Assembly: GCA_945947045.1 (NCBI GenBank) | Contig: CAMEXG010000003.1 | Span: 1-41,256, forward strand | Length of the DNA stretch: 41,256 bases | Reading direction: 5' to 3' | Source: an uncultured Spirochaetales bacterium | Lineage (GTDB): Bacteria; Spirochaetota; Spirochaetia; Sphaerochaetales; Sphaerochaetaceae | Shown: piece after piece, positions 36,542 through 41,256 of the stretch | How positions within the stretch are numbered: the stretch's first letter is position 1 | Layout: the number at the start of each line of letters is the position of its first letter | Notes under the pieces: model-generated | The model's input: only the letters and a program-made list of their open reading frames with translations | Databases searched by the model: none | What the model was told of the DNA's origin: nothing | Program-made: the position numbers and the translations under genes

Positions 36542-37666
36542 ATGGAAATCTACTTTGACAACGCAGCAACCACTCCCCTCTCAACAAGAGCGGCAAAAGC
36601 ATATATAGAAACAGCTACCCTTTTTCCTGGAAATCCTTCTTCAATTCATAGACTTGGCAGAAAGGCGAAAGACGAACTAGAAAGAAGAAGGAGTCATATA
36701 TCCTCCCTTTTGGGTGTAAACGAAAGAAATCTAATATTCACTTCAGGTGCAACAGAATCCATATCACTTTTTTTCTCATCTCTTCTTTGGATGGAGAAGG
36801 GTACCATTGTCGTCTCCCGCATTGAACACGAAGCTGTCACGTCATGGATGACTTATCTAAAAAAAATTGGATGGAATATTGTAAAGATCAAAGCAAAAGG
36901 TGGTCTCGTTTCTCCTGACGAACTCTATTCTTCTCTGACACCTGATACAAAAGTCGTCGCCATTATGGCCGTCAATAATGTTACCGGCGCCATTGAAGAT
37001 ACCAAGAGCCTTGTAGATTGCGTAAGAAGATTTGAAAAAGAGAATGGGAAGAAGATTCTCTTCTTCTCTGACAGCGTCCAGGCTTTGGGAAAGACAGGGC
37101 TTGATCTAAAGGGAAGCGATGTAGACGGAGCATCATTTTCAGCCCACAAAATCAACGGTCCTAGAGGCGTAGGACTTTTATATGCAAAGAATCCGGAGAT
37201 AATACGACCTATAGCTTCCGCAGGTGGACAGGAAGGCGGACACAGGGGAGGAACCGAGAACCTTCCTGGAGTCGCTGCTTTCGACGAAGCCTTGTCAGAA
37301 TGGATGGAGAATAGAGAGGAAGATGAAGAGAGGATCGGGGTATATAATAAAATACTCAGGGAAACTCTATCAAAACTTGGCTTGGAGATTATCTCTCCGG
37401 AAAATGCTTCTCCATATATCCTTTCTGTAATATCACCACTTCCTTCAGAAGTGTTTACAAGGATGCTGATGGACAAGGGGTTCTGCGTATCCTCCGGCTC
37501 TGCCTGCTCCAACAATGCAAAAGGAAAGAGCGAGGGCATACTTGAAGCCATGGGAATAAGAAATGAGAAGGCAAAGAAAGCTATAAGAATCAGCATGGGA
37601 AGAGATACAAAAGAAGAAGATGTAATAAGCCTATGTAAGGCATTTGGAGAATTAATAAATGGATGA
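36542..37666 (+). CDS. Cysteine desulfurase (IscS/NifS family)
   Basis: YFDNAATTPLS, FTSGATES, FSAHKINGPRGVGLLYAKN, GGQEGGHRGGTEN, SSGSACS. Confidence 0.95.
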   Translation: MEIYFDNAATTPLSTRAAKAYIETATLFPGNPSSIHRLGRKAKDELERRRSHISSLLGVNERNLIFTSGATESISLFFSSLLWMEKGTIVVSRIEHEAVTSWMTYLKKIGWNIVKIKAKGGLVSPDELYSSLTPDTKVVAIMAVNNVTGAIEDTKSLVDCVRRFEKENGKKILFFSDSVQALGKTGLDLKGSDVDGASFSAHKINGPRGVGLLYAKNPEIIRPIASAGGQEGGHRGGTENLPGVAAFDEALSEWMENREEDEERIGVYNKILRETLSKLGLEIISPENASPYILSVISPLPSEVFTRMLMDKGFCVSSGSACSNNAKGKSEGILEAMGIRNEKAKKAIRISMGRDTKEEDVISLCKAFGELING

Positions 37667-38885
37667 AAGATTATATTTGGTGAAAGAAGGAGAAATATCT
37701 CTTAAAGGTGGAAATAGAATAATGTTTGAGCGGAAGCTTAGGGCAAATATCCGCTCAAAACTTAAGCCATATGAATCACGTATGGATAAATCAAAGGGAA
37801 GAGTCTATGTCTTTGTTGATGACAAGTGTCCGGAAGAGTTGGCGGAAAAAGCCCTGTCGACAACCTTCGGCATCACCGGTTGGGCTCAAAGCGAAAGATG
37901 CAGTGAAAAATCCATCGAGTCCATAATAGAAAAAACAGAGGAAATTCTTTCCAGGCACCCTTTTGGCGATACAGGCTCCTTTAAAGTAGATGTAAGAAGA
38001 GAAGACAAGTCTTTTCCTATGGATTCCCATATGGTTGCCGTTGCTCTAGCTGATATTGTCGAGAAATACTATCCTAACCTCTCTGTCGACCTTAAGACCC
38101 CTGACTATACTCTGACTGTTGAAATAAGAAACCAGTGCTTTGTTTATACAGATAGCAAGAAAGGTGTAGGAGGACTTCCCGTAGGAACTGCAGGAAGAGG
38201 TATGCTTCTTCTTTCCGGAGGCATCGACAGCCCTGTTGCAGGATATACAATGGCAAAGCGTGGCTTAAAGCTGGATTGCTGTTATTTCCATGCATATCCG
38301 TATACTTCCGAATTGGCTCTCGATAAAGTAAAGAAGCTTGCTTCAATAATTGCTCCATACCTACAGGGAACAAGGCTTTTTGTAGTTCCTTTTACAAAAG
38401 GACAGGAGTACATAAGAGACCATGGCGTCGAAGAGGAGGCTACTCTGATGTTCAGAGCTTCTATGATGAAGACAGCTGAAAAACTGTCAAATAGATACCA
38501 TGACAAAGCTATTGTAACAGGAGAAGCAGTATCTCAAGTCGCCTCTCAGACTTTGGATGCCATGACATTTACAGACAGCATGACGGATCTCTTGGTATTG
38601 AGACCACTCTGCGGTCTTGATAAAGAAGAGATCATCGACAGGGCAAAGGCAATCGGCACATATGAAACATCCATTCTTCCCTATGAAGACTGCTGCGTCG
38701 TGTTCTCACCGAAACACCCTGTAACAAGACCGGACAAAGAAGAGATGAGGGAGCACTTTTCTTCATTGAAAATGGATGCCCTGATCGACGAAGCTGTGGA
38801 GAATACTGTTGTTTATACATTCTCGGATCAAGGGGAAGAGATTCAATCTGAGGAGGTCGGAAGGTCAGAATATGGAGAAGATTAA
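37659..38885 (+). CDS. thiI: tRNA 4-thiouridine synthase ThiI
   Basis: THUMP region, LLLSGGIDSPVAGYTMAKRGLKLDCCYFHAYPYTSE (PP-loop); downstream of a cysteine desulfurase. Confidence 0.94.
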   Translation: MDERLYLVKEGEISLKGGNRIMFERKLRANIRSKLKPYESRMDKSKGRVYVFVDDKCPEELAEKALSTTFGITGWAQSERCSEKSIESIIEKTEEILSRHPFGDTGSFKVDVRREDKSFPMDSHMVAVALADIVEKYYPNLSVDLKTPDYTLTVEIRNQCFVYTDSKKGVGGLPVGTAGRGMLLLSGGIDSPVAGYTMAKRGLKLDCCYFHAYPYTSELALDKVKKLASIIAPYLQGTRLFVVPFTKGQEYIRDHGVEEEATLMFRASMMKTAEKLSNRYHDKAIVTGEAVSQVASQTLDAMTFTDSMTDLLVLRPLCGLDKEEIIDRAKAIGTYETSILPYEDCCVVFSPKHPVTRPDKEEMREHFSSLKMDALIDEAVENTVVYTFSDQGEEIQSEEVGRSEYGED

Positions 38886-40014
38886 ATCTTTCTGTAAAAA
38901 ACAAATTGTATTTGTAGTTGCATTATTTGCTTCACTTTTATCCCTCCTACTCTCCCCTCCCACAGGAGAGAGGTTTATGTCTCTCGACTGGAGAACTCTT
39001 TTTACTCTTTTTATGCTTCTCTTGGTATTGGAGGGATTTAAGAAAGAGAAAATGTTCTATCCCTTTTTTCTCCTTACAGATAGGTTTAATACAATCAAGG
39101 GACTTTCTTACTTTCTCGTCGGTGTAGTATTCTTTCTTGCCCCTTTTATTACTAATGACGTTTCTTTGGTGACATTCGTTCCTCTTACAATCATTATTTT
39201 TAAGGGAATCAATAAGGAAAAATACCTTCTTCCCACAGTAATACTAGAAAATATTGCAGCCATATCAGGAGCATTCTTAACTCCCTTCGGGAACCCCCAG
39301 AATCTATTCATCTATACAAATACAGAGGTGTCTCCTTCTTCCTTCATTCTTCACATGTTGCCGATGTGGAGTATGGGTTTATTGGGACTATTTGTTGCAG
39401 TGAACTTTATATATAGAAAGAATCCAAAAGAGCCGATATACATGAATGAAAGAATCGAACATGATGTTCCAGATTCTCAAAACAGAGGGCTTAGAGTCTT
39501 CTATCTTGCGCTTCTGGTTCTTTTGCTTGTTGAGATTGTTACTAGAGTATTTAACTTTGTAGATATTGTAATAATTGTTTTAGCAGCCCTTCTTTTGTTT
39601 GATAGGAAAGTATATAAAAAGGTCGACTACTATCTTTTGTCTACTTTCTTCTTTTTCTTCCTCTTCTCTTCCTCTATTGCCGAAATTCCATTTGTCAAAG
39701 ATTTCCTCTCTAGAAGTGTCGGCGGCAACGAGTATTGGTGGGGATTGGGAATAAGCCAGATTATTTCAAATGTTCCAGGAACCGCACTCCTCTTAGATTT
39801 CTCCAGTAACTACACGGCACTATTGTACGGAGTAAATGCAGCAGGAATGGGAACTATTGTAGGGTCGTTGGCTTCACTTATTACTTTCTCTATATACAAC
39901 AAAGAGTATCCTGATGGAAAGAAGAACTTCTTCAAGTATTTCCACTCTTTCTCTCTTTGTTTCTTAGTTCTGTATATAGTGACTGCCATTCCAATAAAGA
40001 ATTGGACTTTATAA
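38872..40014 (+). CDS. ArsB/SLC13-like ion transporter family membrane protein
   Basis: Start at MEKIKSFCKK (38872). Multi-TM; FITNDVSLVTFVPLTI and TPFGNPQNLFIYTNTEVSPSSF motifs. Confidence 0.8.
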   Translation: MEKIKSFCKKQIVFVVALFASLLSLLLSPPTGERFMSLDWRTLFTLFMLLLVLEGFKKEKMFYPFFLLTDRFNTIKGLSYFLVGVVFFLAPFITNDVSLVTFVPLTIIIFKGINKEKYLLPTVILENIAAISGAFLTPFGNPQNLFIYTNTEVSPSSFILHMLPMWSMGLLGLFVAVNFIYRKNPKEPIYMNERIEHDVPDSQNRGLRVFYLALLVLLLVEIVTRVFNFVDIVIIVLAALLLFDRKVYKKVDYYLLSTFFFFFLFSSSIAEIPFVKDFLSRSVGGNEYWWGLGISQIISNVPGTALLLDFSSNYTALLYGVNAAGMGTIVGSLASLITFSIYNKEYPDGKKNFFKYFHSFSLCFLVLYIVTAIPIKNWTL

Positions 40015-40053
40015 AAAAAGGTTCGGGGATGAAAAAACCTCGAACCTTTTTTT
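40013..40053. terminator. Strong, probably bidirectional terminator
   Basis: AAAAAAAGGTTCGgggatgaaaaaacctCGAACCTTTTTTT. Confidence 0.88.
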
Positions 40054-40066
40054 CTATAACTATAGC

Positions 40067-40219
40067 TTACTGTTTCATCTCTTTAATTCTCTTTAGAACC
40101 TCTTTCTTTTCTGTTTCGGTTTCTACCAATATTTCAAGAGCCTTTTCATAGGAATATTCTTTGGCCTCAACCAACTTGATGACATTATCAACTAAAGTAC
40201 TAATTCTACCCTCAGCCAT
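40067..40219 (-). CDS. Putative 50-aa intragenic small protein (Rpn C-terminal helical tail, RpnS-like)
   Basis: On the minus strand AAGGAG-caagga-ATG GCT GAG GGT... gives an SD with 6-nt spacing; product MAEGRISTLVDNVIKLVEAKEYSYEKALEILVETETEKKEVLKRIKEMKQ. Confidence 0.55.
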   Translation of the reverse strand: MAEGRISTLVDNVIKLVEAKEYSYEKALEILVETETEKKEVLKRIKEMKQ

Positions 40220-40291
40220 TCCTTGCTCCTTTCCTTGTGCCAATCCTTGTTCCATTCCTTGAGAAATGCCTTGAGCTATTCCTTCAGATAT

Positions 40292-41131
40292 TCATTTAGA
40301 TTTGGCATCAGCAACTGCTTTATCTTTTAAATATTCAAGAACGTCATATATAGTATCTCCTTTCACAGCATCCTCCTTTCCCAATTTTGTATCTTCATAA
40401 AAATCATAACCAGTTACAGCAATTACTGTTTTTTTGGCATTTTCATCCAAGACAGTTTTAACCAAACCATCTAGTTTATTTACATATCTTTCTACTTGAT
40501 CAAGTTCTAATAGTCTACTCATAATTTGAATAGGCATTATAGCTTCTTTCAATGGAAGGGAAAGAATTTCCAAATCCTCTTCCTTTATATCCAAGACATA
40601 TATTACCGGGATTCTCAGTGAGATTTGATACTTCATTATTTCTTCCGGCGTGTCTTCGGGAAACAAGTCACGTATATTTAGTTCCTTATTCTTTTCTATT
40701 TTATCCCACACGATTATAAGCGGAACGACAGGTAATACTTCTCCAGTTTTCTCCATAATAGAAAGGATATGAACCAAAGTGTATAGAGTCATTCTGACTT
40801 GATCCTTAATGTCCAGGTTAGTCTGATTTTCAATACAAAGGTATACTTTTCTCCCATCTGTCTTAATCCAGAGTTTTCTTATATCTCTAACGAACTCCTT
40901 TGACAGCGCTATCTTTCCTCCTTCCACACTTGTCACAGTATCTGTCTCGCTATAATCCCTTAACTCATCAGGGTTTATTATTTCATCCTTAAGAACTAAC
41001 TGAAAAATAGAGGCAAATTCTCTATTATCGCTTAATAGATGCTTCTCAGTATTATTCTTAGGCTTGCCAACAACAGAAATATGTATATTCTGTTTCCTCT
41101 TCTTCCCTTTCCCTGCATTCTTTCTCTTCAT
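40292..41131 (-). CDS. Rpn family / PD-(D/E)XK nuclease transposase-like protein, ending at an in-frame TGA before its usual tail
   Basis: FASIFQLVLKDEIINPDELRD, GRKVYLCIENQTNLD (ExQ), RMTLYTLVHILSIMEKTGEVLPVVPLIIVW. The frame continues past the TGA into ISEGIAQGISQGMEQGLAQGKEQGMAEG. Confidence 0.8.
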   Translation of the reverse strand: MKRKNAGKGKKRKQNIHISVVGKPKNNTEKHLLSDNREFASIFQLVLKDEIINPDELRDYSETDTVTSVEGGKIALSKEFVRDIRKLWIKTDGRKVYLCIENQTNLDIKDQVRMTLYTLVHILSIMEKTGEVLPVVPLIIVWDKIEKNKELNIRDLFPEDTPEEIMKYQISLRIPVIYVLDIKEEDLEILSLPLKEAIMPIQIMSRLLELDQVERYVNKLDGLVKTVLDENAKKTVIAVTGYDFYEDTKLGKEDAVKGDTIYDVLEYLKDKAVADAKSK

Positions 41132-41256
41132 AAATGCTCCTATGGATTAATCCAAAAAGAAAGACTCCCCAAATAGCGAAGATGCACCAAATTGAAATTT
41201 GGCACAATCCAACCTCGCACCCACCGATATCGAGGGTGAAAGGAGGAGCATAGGCA

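Noticed and set aside
1-41256. tRNA, rRNA, CRISPR arrays, prophage or integrative elements
   Set aside because: None recognised on reading; gene content is housekeeping apart from the Rpn gene.

Overview
The window looks like ordinary AT-leaning spirochaete-type chromosome, densely packed with housekeeping operons. They include an S9 peptidase, an ECF/UPF0397 transporter, aroH, sua5, rnz, two FtsX-like permeases with a LolD-like ATPase, ftsY, prfB, a GH57-like glycosidase, rnfCDGEAB, two tandem mgtE Mg2+ transporters, a P-loop/Asp23-like protein, pcnB, hisS, an HrpA-like helicase, aroB, a cysteine desulfurase, thiI, an ArsB/SLC13-like permease and an Rpn-family nuclease. No CRISPR array, tRNA, rRNA or prophage was seen. 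The most interesting signal is in front of the two mgtE genes. Each is preceded by a short ORF with its own Shine-Dalgarno (SD) and a related acidic N-terminus (MDGDPGST... and MDDGTGSI...). Each leader also contains two mutually exclusive RNA pairings. One is a local 7-bp helix with an 11-nt loop that hides the mgtE SD. The other pairs the same strand with an arm inside the leader ORF and frees the SD. The arm sequences differ between the two copies but the architecture is the same. This suggests a duplicated Mg2+-sensing leader-peptide attenuator for mgtE, analogous in logic to enterobacterial mgtL but not an M-box. Other notable items: a prfB programmed +1 frameshift missed by the ORF track, and an Rpn nuclease ORF separated by one in-frame TGA from a C-terminal tail that carries an internal SD/ATG for a 50-aa protein (possible RpnL/RpnS pair). 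Everything was read by eye; no folding or database search was run.
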